In this document: one piece after another, positions 1-9,570 of the stretch
Position numbering within the stretch: position 1 is the stretch's first letter
How the letters are laid out: every line of letters begins with the position of its first letter
Assembly: GCF_014898815.1 (NCBI RefSeq)
Contig: NW_026515433.1
Coordinates: 1,138,501-1,202,500, forward strand
From: Panonychus citri
Taxonomy: Eukaryota; Arthropoda; Arachnida; Trombidiformes; Tetranychidae
Direction of reading: 5' to 3'
DNA length: 64,000 nucleotides
Position numbers and translations under genes: made by a program
The notes under the pieces: model-generated
Database searches by the model: none
What the model was told of the DNA's origin: nothing
What the model saw: only the letters and a program-made list of their open reading frames with translations

Positions 1-252
1 ACCGATCAACGTCTTTTCCATGCGGATGAAATTCTGGATGATGATCGTTGTTTAAGTGATTATTTCATCAACAACACCACAGCCAAGGCTCAGGCACCTG
101 CGGTCATTGGTCTTGCCTTTAGAGACTTGAATTCATCTGAACCCAATTGTTTCGAGAAATTGGAGATGACACCGCTTTCTACTCCTCCAGAACTTCCTGA
201 TGTCATGAAATCTCCTGATGCACCATCTTCACTACCCATTGAACAACAATAA
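1..252 (+). CDS. ELOB: Elongin B, C-terminal part (cut by window edge)
   Basis: Frame 1 is open from the first base to a TAA at 250-252 and encodes the last 83 residues. Elongin B is the ubiquitin-like subunit of the elongin BC adaptor in cullin-RING (VHL/SOCS-box) ubiquitin ligases and of the elongin elongation factor. The sequence shows the end of the ubiquitin-like fold (LDDDRCLSDY), then the family-specific segment AQAPAVIGLAFR and the tail TPLSTPPELPDVMK, which is nearly invariant in animal elongin B. The N-terminal third and start codon lie off the left edge. A tandem AATAAA at about 699-708 is a candidate poly(A) signal. ADRM1 follows on the same strand. Identification is from the conserved tail and is secure. 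Confidence 0.93.
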   Translation, partial: TDQRLFHADEILDDDRCLSDYFINNTTAKAQAPAVIGLAFRDLNSSEPNCFEKLEMTPLSTPPELPDVMKSPDAPSSLPIEQQ

Positions 253-993
253 CGATAAAAATAACAATAAGTTTAAAACGAAAACAGAGAAAACGTCATC
301 AAATCAGTTCTAATTAAACCTCTGGTTCGCAGTTAATATTACTCCTTTAATTTGGAGACAAGTAAGAATAATAATCTAAAGAAGCATTTGACCACAACAA
401 TCATTCAATGGAACAATTAGTACAAACAATCAAAATAGAAAAGATATCAATTGATGACAATTCTATACAAAATATTCTTCAACGAATCGGATTAAGCAGA
501 TACACTGGAAATCGGAAATGAACACTTAACAATTTAATCAATGTGATTAATTCAAAGCGAATCTTTTAGCCTTCTTCACATTTCTAAACTTTCTTACATT
601 CTTGATATATTTGGAATTCATAAAAGAAACAAAACAAATTCAATGATTTGTAAAACTAATCACTAATTAACTTTTTTTCGGATGAAAACAATTTCACAAT
701 AAATAAACAAATCAAACAATCATTGAGTAAATGATCTCATAAATTAATTACCACCAATTCAGACAAAAGAGAAAAAAAAACAATTAGAACTTTTCATCAA
801 AAGTTGTTCGACTTCGCATTTCCAATTCGGCGCCATAAGAATTGATGTTGATCGAGATAAAAGTCATGTGACTTTCTGTTGATCATTACCAAGCTTTTTT
901 TAAATAGAAATTTGTTTACTTTTCTGGTTCTTTACAATTGTTTCTCTGTGAATTATCAATCGTTTTACTTGATTTCCAATTAAATCTATCATC
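253..993. other. Gap: elongin B 3' UTR and ADRM1 upstream region
   Basis: AT-rich DNA without a credible open frame. It holds the elongin B 3' UTR with a candidate AATAAATAAA near 699, then about 280 bp that must contain the ADRM1 promoter and 5' UTR. I see no TATA box I would defend. Confidence 0.5.
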
Positions 994-2439
994 ATGTCAC
1001 AACCTTTTCTCTTTGGTAATGGAAGTACTCAGCAACAATCAAAGTACCTTGTCGAGTTTAAAGCTGGTAAGATGACTTTGAATGGAACTACTGTTAGCCC
1101 AATTAAGAAAAAAGGTTTGGTTTATTTGCATCAAAGTGATGACAATTTGATGCATTTCTGCTGGAAAGATCGTCAATCAGGTGTAACAGAAGATGATCTC
1201 ATCTTGTTTCCAGGTAATTGCTTGCTCTCCATCCCGAAGCTCTTGTTCAATCTTTCATAATTCATCTCACTTTAAATGATTATTTCTTTTTCTTGCTGCC
1301 ATTTAGATGATGCTGAATTCAAAAAGGTATCTCAATGTACTACTGGTCGGGTTTTTGTTTTAAAATTCAAATTATCAGCTAAGAGATGCTTTTATTGGAT
1401 GCAAGAACCAAGCACAGATAAAGACGACGAGTTTTGCAAGAAGATCAATGAATATCTCAACAATCCTCCAACCTCAGGATCAAGAGGAAGTTCATCTAGA
1501 GGAGGTGCCGCTTTACCTGCAGTCCTTGATAATCTTGGCAGTTTAGCCGAATTAGGTTCTTTAAGAGATGCTGAATTCCAAAATCTTTTGAATAACATGA
1601 ACCCATCTCAACTGATGCAGATGATTGGAGGCATGCAAAATTCATCAGGCATCTCACTCAATAGATTCAGACCTGTTGGAGTAGGAGGTAGTTCCAGTAA
1701 CTCTTCACGTAATAGAACTGGAGACTCTGAACAAGCCACGACTAGAACTGGAGCAGAAGCCACTGCGACAAATACTAGTTCCTCTGGTAGTTCACAGCCT
1801 CGTATTCAGCTTGGTGATCTACAATCAATTATATCTGGTTTATCTGTCCCTAAAGGAGAAGCTCAGGATAAAAGTGAAATTAAAGGTAAGATACCAAACC
1901 ATTTCTCCCGAATACTTTTAACACTAATTTTATCTCTCAACAGCTTTATCATCTATTATCAAATCCGAAGCGTTACAAACTCTACTTGCTAATGAAGAAT
2001 TCATGAAAGGTGTCAAGGAGCGATTACCACATACAGAGGCTGCTGACAATTCTTCAACGTCCATGCCCTTGAATGAACAAGTATCTTCCACCTTACAATC
2101 ACCTCAATTCCAACAAGCACTAAATAAATTTGGAATGGCCTTACAATCAGGCCAACTTGGACCTCTTCTTAATCAGTTTGGTCTAAGTCAGGCTTGTATT
2201 GAAGCAGCAAATAAAGGAGGTAATTCACCTTTTCTGCACTATTTTATGAACTTTGGATAGGTTGACAATAAGAGAGTAGAATAACAATACAATCTTAGTT
2301 TGACATTAATTTACACTCTTCTAACTAACTAATTTAATTTTTTTGTTTTTGTTTTCTTCTAGATCTGGAAGCCTTTGTAAAAGTACTAGAAGAAGAAGAA
2401 AAGAAAAAGAAAGAGGATACAGAAATGACTCTTGATTAG
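994..2439 (+). CDS. ADRM1: Proteasomal ubiquitin receptor ADRM1/Rpn13
   Basis: Four exons: 994-1213, 1307-1885, 1944-2219, 2363-2439, with GT-AG junctions and consistent phase, giving 383 residues (human about 407). Rpn13 sits on the 19S regulatory particle, binds ubiquitin through its N-terminal Pru domain and recruits the deubiquitinase UCH37 through its C-terminal DEUBAD domain. Visible here: Pru domain at about residues 15-125 (YLVEFKAGKM, then FPDDAEF across the first junction, then FYWMQEPSTDKDDEF and INEYLNNPP); a Ser/Gly/Thr-rich linker; then DEUBAD with SPQFQQALNKFGMALQSGQL and LLNQFGLS; and an acidic/lysine tail ending in MTLD. The start ATG is followed directly by the Pru sequence. 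It lies about 740 bp after elongin B on the same strand. Nothing is missing compared with the family. Confidence 0.95.
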
Positions 2440-4363
2440 ATTTCCATTTCAATTACTCACGAGAAGAAAAATGTGCATTAACTAATCTTACCGAATATAT
2501 TTATGCCATTTTCAATTAATATAAACAATTGGTTTACTCTAATTTGATTTAAAAAATATCGAAATTCATTTCAATAGTTTTAACTTGAAACTTTTAAGTG
2601 AACAAAATCAAAACGTTTCATCAAAACAAAAGTTTCTCTATTTATTTTTTAGTTTTGATGAAAGACTTTCATCTATGATCATATATATTAACGAATTTAT
2701 AAAGTTATCGACAAGTCGACATCCTAACCATGTTAGGCCAAGTTGTACGAGATGAAACCAGGCCAAAAATTACCTTTAACATCTTCGGGTCAAGTAAAAG
2801 AAAGCAAATTTTTTCTCTCTTTTGGTCTGTTAATGTTAATAAAAAAACCAAAAAAAAATGCGCGCGAAATTTGAAATCACGGAAAAATGATCTCACTCTC
2901 TCACCCTTTCTCTCTTCCTCTCTCTTTTTTCTTTCTATTATTTTCACTTCCTCCTTCTTCACTTCTACCCTCCTACACATCCTTATCCCTTTTTACCACC
3001 ATTATCATCATCTTAATCTTCCTTGACTTTTACCTTTTCTTTTCATCTCAAGTCATTATCATCTTCTCGCCCCCTTGTTCATCGCCCCGACTGCAATTGT
3101 CTTGAAGAGAAACATGATGATGATGAAAGAGAAAAAGAAGAAGAAGAAAAAATTTCAGAAGAGGAAGATAAAGGTGATGATGTAAAACTGGAAACAGCTT
3201 TCTACCTGCCTCAGGGCTCTTGGCAAAAGTTCACGGCCAAATTTTCCTGGTAACGTTTGTTATGATGGGCTTACCCTTCCGGGTTTCCCTTCAACAAGTA
3301 AAGTTGTCTACCCTTTTCCTTTCTCAGAAGCTTTCAAATCCTATCCTTGAATGTTAGTTAATGATAAAAACTCTTTCCTTTAAATTGATTAACTAAATCA
3401 ACATTAGAAATTAAAAATAACCTCATCGTTTACGTAGATCAATTTCCTTTTTAATTTACTAATTATAACCAAATCCTGATTATATGGTCAGTTCATCTTC
3501 TCACCGATCAATTGTGATTAACTTCGTTACCAGATCTTGTGTTTAAAATTATAAAAATTCTACACTTGTGAAGATTTCTGTTGATTGTTCATAAGTTAAA
3601 TTCTAATTGTTCAAAGTTTCTACTTTCAATCCTTCCCGATCTCCTTCATAATAAACTGTGTGTTTCGATCTGAGTAAAATACTGAGAAAATCTCATTACA
3701 AATATTCATCGTTCAGTTCAATTAAACTGTTGTCAACTTTCATCTATTAGTTAATGTAAGGTTAATCTTTAAACAGCTTAACCTTTCACCCTTATGTCAT
3801 TTAATTAATCCTATTCAAAATCTCTCATTGTGCTTTCTATCTAAACCACCCTTAAAACTACCACCAACTAAAGTCTCTTTAATTAGTGTTTCAATAAAAG
3901 TTATTTTGTTCCGATACGATCTTTATACTGAGCTCTCGCATAGAGAATCCCTAACAAAATAATAATAATTAATAATTCGTTCAACTGAATATTCTAAAAA
4001 CTGTTAAGTTATTATATCCACTGATCTGTGATTTCTAACTAAAAGCTGTTCAGGTCCAGTGTCAAACTTTTTTGGTCATCCTTCCCATCTTATCAAGTGC
4101 TTATATACAGCCACGGACATTAAGTTTCGTACACTTTCAATCAAAGTTGCGCATAGAGTTGATTCTTACGAATATAACTTTTCGCAAAACTGGTCAGAAG
4201 CTAAAGAAAGATTGATCAAAGACTTTACTCCAATAACCAACAACAACGATCAAAATAGTGAACTTCTGGATAAACCCAAGTCTCTATATAATCTTTTTCC
4301 TCGACCATAAACACGATCAAGTATTTTGGCCACTCTCGAACTAAAACTAAAACTAAAACTAAA
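2440..4363. other. Gap with CT-rich tract; 5' region of zinc-finger gene
   Basis: No gene is supported. About 2887-3080 is pyrimidine-rich (TCTC/TTCC runs) and about 3113-3180 is purine-rich (GATGATGA, GAAGAAGAAG). Open frames here are products of that skewed composition. Candidate splice signals occur (for example CAG/GTCC at about 4053), so part may be spliced 5' UTR of the zinc-finger gene. A (CTAAAA)n run immediately precedes the ATG at 4364. Confidence 0.4.
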
Positions 4364-4963
4364 ATGTCATTTGGTGGATTATCGTCACTCGGTGATAAAT
4401 TAAATGAATCACAAGATGAAGTTAATCTTTATCGTCAACTTAAAATGAAAATGTTTCTCAATCAACAGAAGCCACTATTTCCATCTCCATGTTTATCATC
4501 ATTTGAGAGTTCATCTTGTGAGGAATCATCTTCTTATGAGACTAGTTCACTTGCAGGATCATCAGCACTTTCTGAAACTTCTGAATCATCTTCTTGTCTA
4601 TCATCTTTGTCTTCGCCATCTTCTCCTTCATCGTGTTTATCGTCATCCGAGAAAAAGACTTATCAATGTCAATTTTGTTCCAAGGTATTCGGTCAGATGT
4701 CAAATCTTAAGTGTCACGTTCGTACACATACTGGAGAAAGACCGTTTGTTTGTAGAATTTGTCAGAAATCGTTTATTCAATTAGCTCATTTACAAAAACA
4801 TGAGCTCGTTCATACCGGCGAAAAGCCTTTCCAGTGTGACCTGTGTCTAAAACGATTCACATCCAAAAGTAATCTTAATAATCATAAATCTCGACACATA
4901 TACGAACCAAACGAAGCTGACAACAACAACAATAACCATATTAATTATTGTAATTTACCTTGA
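4364..4963 (+). CDS. Three-finger C2H2 protein, PRDM1/Blimp-1-like fingers, no PR domain
   Basis: Single open exon of 199 residues starting at AAAATG. Residues 1-40 are unremarkable, 41-97 are very rich in Ser with Glu, Cys and Pro, and 100-178 contain three consecutive C2H2 fingers with TGERPF and TGEKPF linkers, so DNA binding in the nucleus is expected. The finger signatures FGQMSNLKCH, FIQLAHLQKHELVHTGEKP and KRFTSKSNLNNH match fingers 1-3 of the PRDM1/Blimp-1 family closely (from memory of that family). Blimp-1 normally has a PR/SET domain and four to five fingers in a much longer protein; here the PR domain and the last fingers are absent. AATAAATAAA at 5004-5013 is a fitting poly(A) signal 40 bp after the stop. 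It could be a derived duplicate or retrocopy, or an independent gene that kept these fingers. Confidence 0.85.
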   Translation: MSFGGLSSLGDKLNESQDEVNLYRQLKMKMFLNQQKPLFPSPCLSSFESSSCEESSSYETSSLAGSSALSETSESSSCLSSLSSPSSPSSCLSSSEKKTYQCQFCSKVFGQMSNLKCHVRTHTGERPFVCRICQKSFIQLAHLQKHELVHTGEKPFQCDLCLKRFTSKSNLNNHKSRHIYEPNEADNNNNNHINYCNLP

Positions 4964-5262
4964 AAAAAGTTGTAAAAAATATACATTTAAAGGAATATCT
5001 AAAAATAAATAAAATTGACCCTTTTACCAAAAAGAAAGACCCATTAGGCTCACTAGGCTATCGGCTCTCAAAAGTGGAAATGGTTGGGTTATAATTATTA
5101 TTATTTTTCGAGGAAATTGTCCTAAATGATCAAACTTTTATATCGAATAGTCCAACTCATGTTCTACAATCTGATCTAGTTTTTAAAAATTTCTGATACT
5201 GTTAAGGTCAAAAATGATCGTTTCGAAAAAATAATCTCAAAAATTGAAAAAAAGTTGATTTA

Positions 5263-7160
5263 GTTTAATTCAAAGAGTAAAAACCAAGAGAGAGCACAGG
5301 AAGGCAACATTTTTTTGGTGTCGCGAGGTGGAGCCACTAGTAGATTTGAAAAGAAAGAGAGAAAACCTGAGGAATTTTTTAGGCTCCTGATAAACTTTAA
5401 TTTAATTAACTTTACCTGTGAATTTAAAATTGAATTTTATGTTATTATTATTTATCTTATCATACGGATCAAGTTGATACCAAAATTATGATAATTCAAC
5501 AGTTACTTTAGTTATTTTTGTTACTCTAAAAACTGAGCTATTATTGCGTCGTAATAACTTGAACCATTTTCTTTTTCTTGCCCTAATGGGATTTGTGTTG
5601 AAAGGACTCTAGTCCATTTGTTTTGAAAGGACATTTTGTCCATTGTGACTAAATTTTATTTTTAAATTTTATCTCAAAATTGTATTCGACCTCAGGGGAG
5701 AAAAATTGTTAATTATTGTATTGTTTTCTTTTCCTCATCAATTACTCCCTTCCTTGTCCCTCTTTTCCCTTTCCCTGGTACGGTTGTCATTACCGGAAAC
5801 GATGAATTCTAATTCATCGAGCCTCCCCTGAGGTCGCTGTCAAAGCTTAAAATAAATAAAAGAAAGAGAAACATAGTAAACTCAATGCAGAACTCAAATC
5901 TAATTGTTTTTAATGATTTTAATAATTTTTATAAATTAATTGAGTCTTAATAAGTTCAGCAGTTAGGCGATTTCTCGAATTTCAGTTATGTGTGGTTGTA
6001 TTTACTTTTGTTCATTCTTAAGTATACATTACATTTATACTGAGATAACTTATCAATTGAACGGAACATATTAGCTCTGATTTGAATTGATCTTAAAGGT
6101 CTGATTTATAAGATTTGTATCAAAATTCCTTAATTGATTCGAGTAAGTTGAATTAAATCATAAACGAATCAGATAATATTTCCTAGAAAAGTGCGTTTAA
6201 GACTCTCGGGCTGATTATTGTTACCGATCGTAAAAATTTACTTAATTGTTCTTAAATATTCGACGATTTGATTTTAAAAAAACTTTATTGTCCAAGACTC
6301 GAGTAACAATTAACCGATCAGTGTCCTTAAATTGTGGACGAAGAGCATAAAACTATTAAGAATTAGCTTAATTAATTTATAAAAATTGTTAAAATCATTA
6401 AAAACAATTAGATTTGAGTTCTGCATTGAGTTTACTATGTTTCTCTTTCTTTTATTTATTTTAAGCTTTACAGCACCTTAGGGACTCGATGAATAGAATT
6501 CATCGTTTCGGTAATGACAACCGTACCAAAGGGAAAAGATAAAAAGTAATTGATGAAAGCAATCAATAATTAACAATTTTTCCCTGAGGTCGAATACTTG
6601 ATAAAATTTAAAATAAAATCTAGTCAATGGACAAAATGTCCTTTCAATGACAAATGTCCTTTCAATGGAAAATGTTCAAAACAAATGGACAGAGTCCTTT
6701 ACACAAATCCATTAGGATTTCTTTATAAATATTATTAATTGAGTTAGTTTGATTGTCCAAAGTCCAAAACTTAACTATTAAGTATGAAACAAAAATAATA
6801 ATAAACAAATAAATTAGAATTTAAAATCAGAAATGAGAAAGAAAATTGAATCAGATTATCAACAAAATCAAGAAAAAGAAATGGTTCAATTGACGCATAA
6901 TAGCTCAGTTTTTAGAGTAACAATAACTAAAGTAACTGTTGAATTATCATAATTTTGTATCAATGATCCTATGATAAGATAAATATAATATAAATTCAAT
7001 TTTAAATTACAGGTAAAGTTAATTAAATTAAAGTTTTGAGCAATTCTTGTTTTCTTCTTTCAAATCTACTAGTGGCTCCACCTCGCGACACCAAAAAAAA
7101 TGTTACCTGATAGTTTTTCTGTTATGTGCTGTCTCTTTCTCTCTACTCTTTGGTTTAATT
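5263..7160. repeat. Long imperfect palindrome with arms of about 0.7-0.8 kb
   Basis: The left arm (about 5263-5952) reappears in reverse complement at about 6355-7160, around a non-palindromic centre of about 400 bp. Anchors: TGTCGCGAGGTGGAGCCACT at about 5320-5340 versus its complement near 7070-7092; AACTCAATGCAGAACTC at 5880 versus its complement near 6417-6433; CGACCTCAGGG near 5688 versus its complement near 6585. Arms differ by scattered substitutions and the right arm carries about 100 extra bases (near 6730-6840). No transposase frame is visible. It may be a foldback transposon or an inverted duplication. Confidence 0.85.
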
Positions 7161-7597
7161 TATAAATTATCAAAATTAATCAATCGATTTCGGCGAAAGT
7201 TATATTATTTCATAGTTGGAGAATTGATCTTAATATTGTAAATTTTTTGCCACTTTTTATTGGCTCGTTTTCGAGAAATTCTCCAACCAGTGAACGCTAT
7301 CTAAAAAGCGACATTACTTATGTGGATACCTAATAGTTAATTGTTGATTTTCACAATTATCAAAATAAAAAGTTTGGAAGTGCATTCTTGCCAAAGAGTA
7401 ATATAAGAAGAGAGAGCTTTATTTTTTTCATTTTGTGAGGGGGGAGGGATATCCGCTGGTGTGCAGATTTACAATTGTGTATCTGATAATAACTTCGTAT
7501 TGAGACGGTGGGGAAAGAAGAAAGACAGAGGATAGAAAGAAGAAGAAAGGAAAGAGAAAGCTCTTTACAACATTAGAGCTAATAACAAACTTCAAGA

Positions 7598-8036
7598 CTT
7601 AAGTGGGAGGCGAACCTGTCATCTCAAGTATACAGGGCGTTTACGCTAATTAAACAGATTTGTTTTCGAAATAACTCGTGAACTAAGATTCGTACAAACA
7701 AATGGACTACACCGGTGGACTTGTCGTGTCTTAGGGTTTACGACAACCAAAAGGTCAAAACTGATAAAAAATGTTTTTTTGAGATATTCAGTCTTTGTTC
7801 ATACCGAAAAATTTATCGTTTGTCTTAAAATCGAATTTTTGAACGGAATTCTGGCCTGCCGAATTTCAATTTCGAACTTGGTTTCAAAGTAAACCCTAAG
7901 ACACGACAAGTCCACCGGTGTAGTCCATTTGTTTGTACGAATCTTAGTTCACGAGTTATTCCGAAAACAAATCTTTTTAATTAGCGTAAACGCCCTGTAT
8001 GACACAGCTCTCTTGACCATTCGGCCATCGAGAGCG
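7598..8036 (-). repeat. tRNA-like sequence split by a hairpin transposon
   Basis: On the minus strand, 8027-8017 reads TGGCCGAATGG, a good RNA polymerase III A box of tRNA-Leu/Ser type, and 7616-7606 reads GGTTCGCCTCC, a near-consensus B box. Removing the element at 7633-7997 with one TA copy puts the boxes 44 nt apart from first base to first base, the spacing of T8 to G52 in a tRNA. The acceptor and T stems do not pair well, so this is a tRNA-derived SINE head or tRNA pseudogene and not a working tRNA gene. Confidence 0.5.
7633..7997. mobile_element. Hairpin MITE with about 108-bp terminal inverted repeats and TA target site
   Basis: Starts CAGGGCGTTTACGC and ends GCGTAAACGCCCTG, flanked by TA on both sides (7631-7632 and 7998-7999). 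The arms 7633-7740 and about 7890-7997 are almost perfect complements with only a few mismatches. The interior of about 150 bp has no coding capacity. TA duplication and long inverted ends fit a non-autonomous Tc1/mariner-type element. The near-identical arms suggest a fairly young copy. It interrupts a tRNA-like sequence. Confidence 0.75.
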
Positions 8037-8330
8037 ATCAACAGCAAAAAGAGCTGTTTGGGGATAAATCTCACGCGAGTCACTACTGTCGTTTTTCTCT
8101 TTCTTTTCTCTTTCTTTTCGTCAACTAAATTGTGTAAAGTTTTCTGAATGATTTTAAGGCCATTTTCAACGAGATTTTAATTGAGCTTGAATTTAACATT
8201 TAATAGACCAAAATCTCGTTGAAAAATGGCCTCAAAAACATTTAAAAAGCTTTAACCAATTTTTTTGCGAAAAGAAAGAGAAAAGAAAGAGAGGAAATCA
8301 AAACAGCTCTTTTTTCAGGAGATCGCAGTC
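8035..8330. repeat. Inverted repeat with an inner short hairpin
   Basis: AAAAGAGCTGTTT at about 8045-8060 and the CTCTTTCTTTTCTCTTTCTT run at about 8098-8117 are repeated as complements at about 8305-8318 and 8270-8294. Inside, AAGGCCATTTTCAACGAGAT (from about 8156) is complemented by ATCTCGTTGAAAAATGGCCT (ending about 8232), giving a second hairpin. No coding capacity. Confidence 0.6.
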
Positions 8331-8601
8331 TCTTCTTATATTACTCTTTGATTCTTGCTATCTTAGAATTTGTAAAAATCCAAAAAGACCATTTTAGGCC
8401 ACTTTGAAGAAAACCGAACAAAAAACGGAAATTTTGATGCTTTTTTTGGCCTGAATAAAAGTTCATTAATTATCATTATTTTATGGATTTTAATAGAAAA
8501 ATGCATGAACTCGACGAAAAAATTGAAGCTAAATCATTAACAGTTTTCAGGGAATAGCTTGATAAGCGAGAAAACCACAGAACTTATTGATACCCCTAAT
8601 A

Positions 8602-8756
8602 CACTGCAACCCTCTGTTAAAGCAATTTTTGGTGACTTCTACTAAGGCAATTTCACAGCCGCCATCTAGTGAATTTTTAATTATAATTAATTAAATTAAC
8701 TAATCCAATAAATGGCGACTTAGAAAACGGTGTTGCCTTAACAGAGGTGTGGAGTG
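8602..8756. mobile_element. 155-bp MITE with about 24-bp imperfect inverted ends and TA target site
   Basis: The left end CACTGCAACCCTCTGTTAA and the reverse complement of the right end CACTCCACACCTCTGTTAA match at about 20 of 24 positions including the following AGCAA/GGCAA. TA flanks both ends (8600-8601, 8757-8758). Non-coding, AT-rich interior. It fits a small mariner-type MITE unrelated in ends to the element at 7633. Confidence 0.65.
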
Positions 8757-8952
8757 TAGTTAATATTAGACGACCCAAGAGCCTGCCAGGGTGTTGTATT
8801 TAGTAGAGCAGTTACAATACTGCGATCTATTGAGACTCATCCCTTGACAGGAAGGTTTGTTCACTATGTTGAACAATCTTCACGGCTTGCTCGGCCATAC
8901 TACGTATACTTGTAACTATGACCATATATAAATGCACACTTGTAACTATGTA

Positions 8953-9339
8953 CACCGTGTTTCAACGGGTCCCCCCAACTTTATTTGCTAATAAATACTA
9001 ATTTCCTTTGAACTAAATAGGATAAAAATGAAGTTTTGTTCCAACATCTCGAGTGGTTCAAAAGTTATCATCGAAAAAAGTCCGTCCAAATTTCGCTTTG
9101 AGAACGGAAATCATTTTTTTCTGGCTTTAAAAAGAGCAAAATATTTCGCAAAATTTTACCAGATAATTTTGGCCTAGTGATTCATGGACTTTTGGCCTAC
9201 CGAAAGGTCAGTTTCGAACTTGATGTCAAACAAATTCCCATGGTCTCCCAAGTCCATATCTCCGATCTGATCTTGTCAACGACTCGCCGTTCTCAAGTTA
9301 TTCCGAAAACAAAGCTGTTAATTTAACGTAATCGCCCTG
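8953..9339. mobile_element. Older diverged relative of the 7633-7997 element
   Basis: The right end GTAATCGCCCTG followed by TA matches the right end of the 7633-7997 element, and the inner stretch CGTTCTCAAGTTATTCCGAA resembles its arm. Interior motifs GGCCTACCGAAA and TTTCGAACTTG also recur in both. The left end (TACACCGTGTTTC at 8951) is only weakly complementary, so the left boundary is a guess. Confidence 0.45.
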
Positions 9340-9570
9340 TATAGATATCCATGTATATTCATTGATGAATATGCTATGTTGACCTGATAGTACACCTTGG
9401 TGTACTAGGTTGCGAACAGCAACATCACCGAGATGTAGATTCGGCTGAAGAGGTTTTTTCTAGTTGCTTATTTAAAAATAAATTGATTAGCAATTTAGTT
9501 TTTCCCCATCATAAGACTGTACTAATAAACCATTAGGCTTTTTTTATGATACAACTTTAATTAATTTAAA

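Larger units (their letters stand above)
7393..8352. repeat. Outer inverted repeat bounding a nest of hairpins
   Basis: AAAGAGTAATATAAGAAGAG near 7394-7413 is repeated as its reverse complement near 8333-8352. Between these ends lie a tRNA-like sequence, a hairpin transposon (7633-7997) and a second inverted repeat (8035-8330). This looks like a composite built by successive insertions. Confidence 0.6.

Noticed and set aside
2705..3253. Overlapping Ser/Phe-rich and Glu-rich open frames on both strands
   Set aside because: Caused by pyrimidine- and purine-rich low-complexity DNA.
4059..4310. 83-codon open frame upstream of the zinc-finger gene
   Set aside because: Begins with GTG, not ATG, and shows no recognisable domain; more likely 5' UTR.
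7598..8036. Functional tRNA gene
   Set aside because: Acceptor and T stems do not pair and the sequence is interrupted by a transposon.
7929..8147. 72-codon open frame in the repeat nest
   Set aside because: Runs through the hairpin element arm and the tRNA-like sequence, both non-coding.
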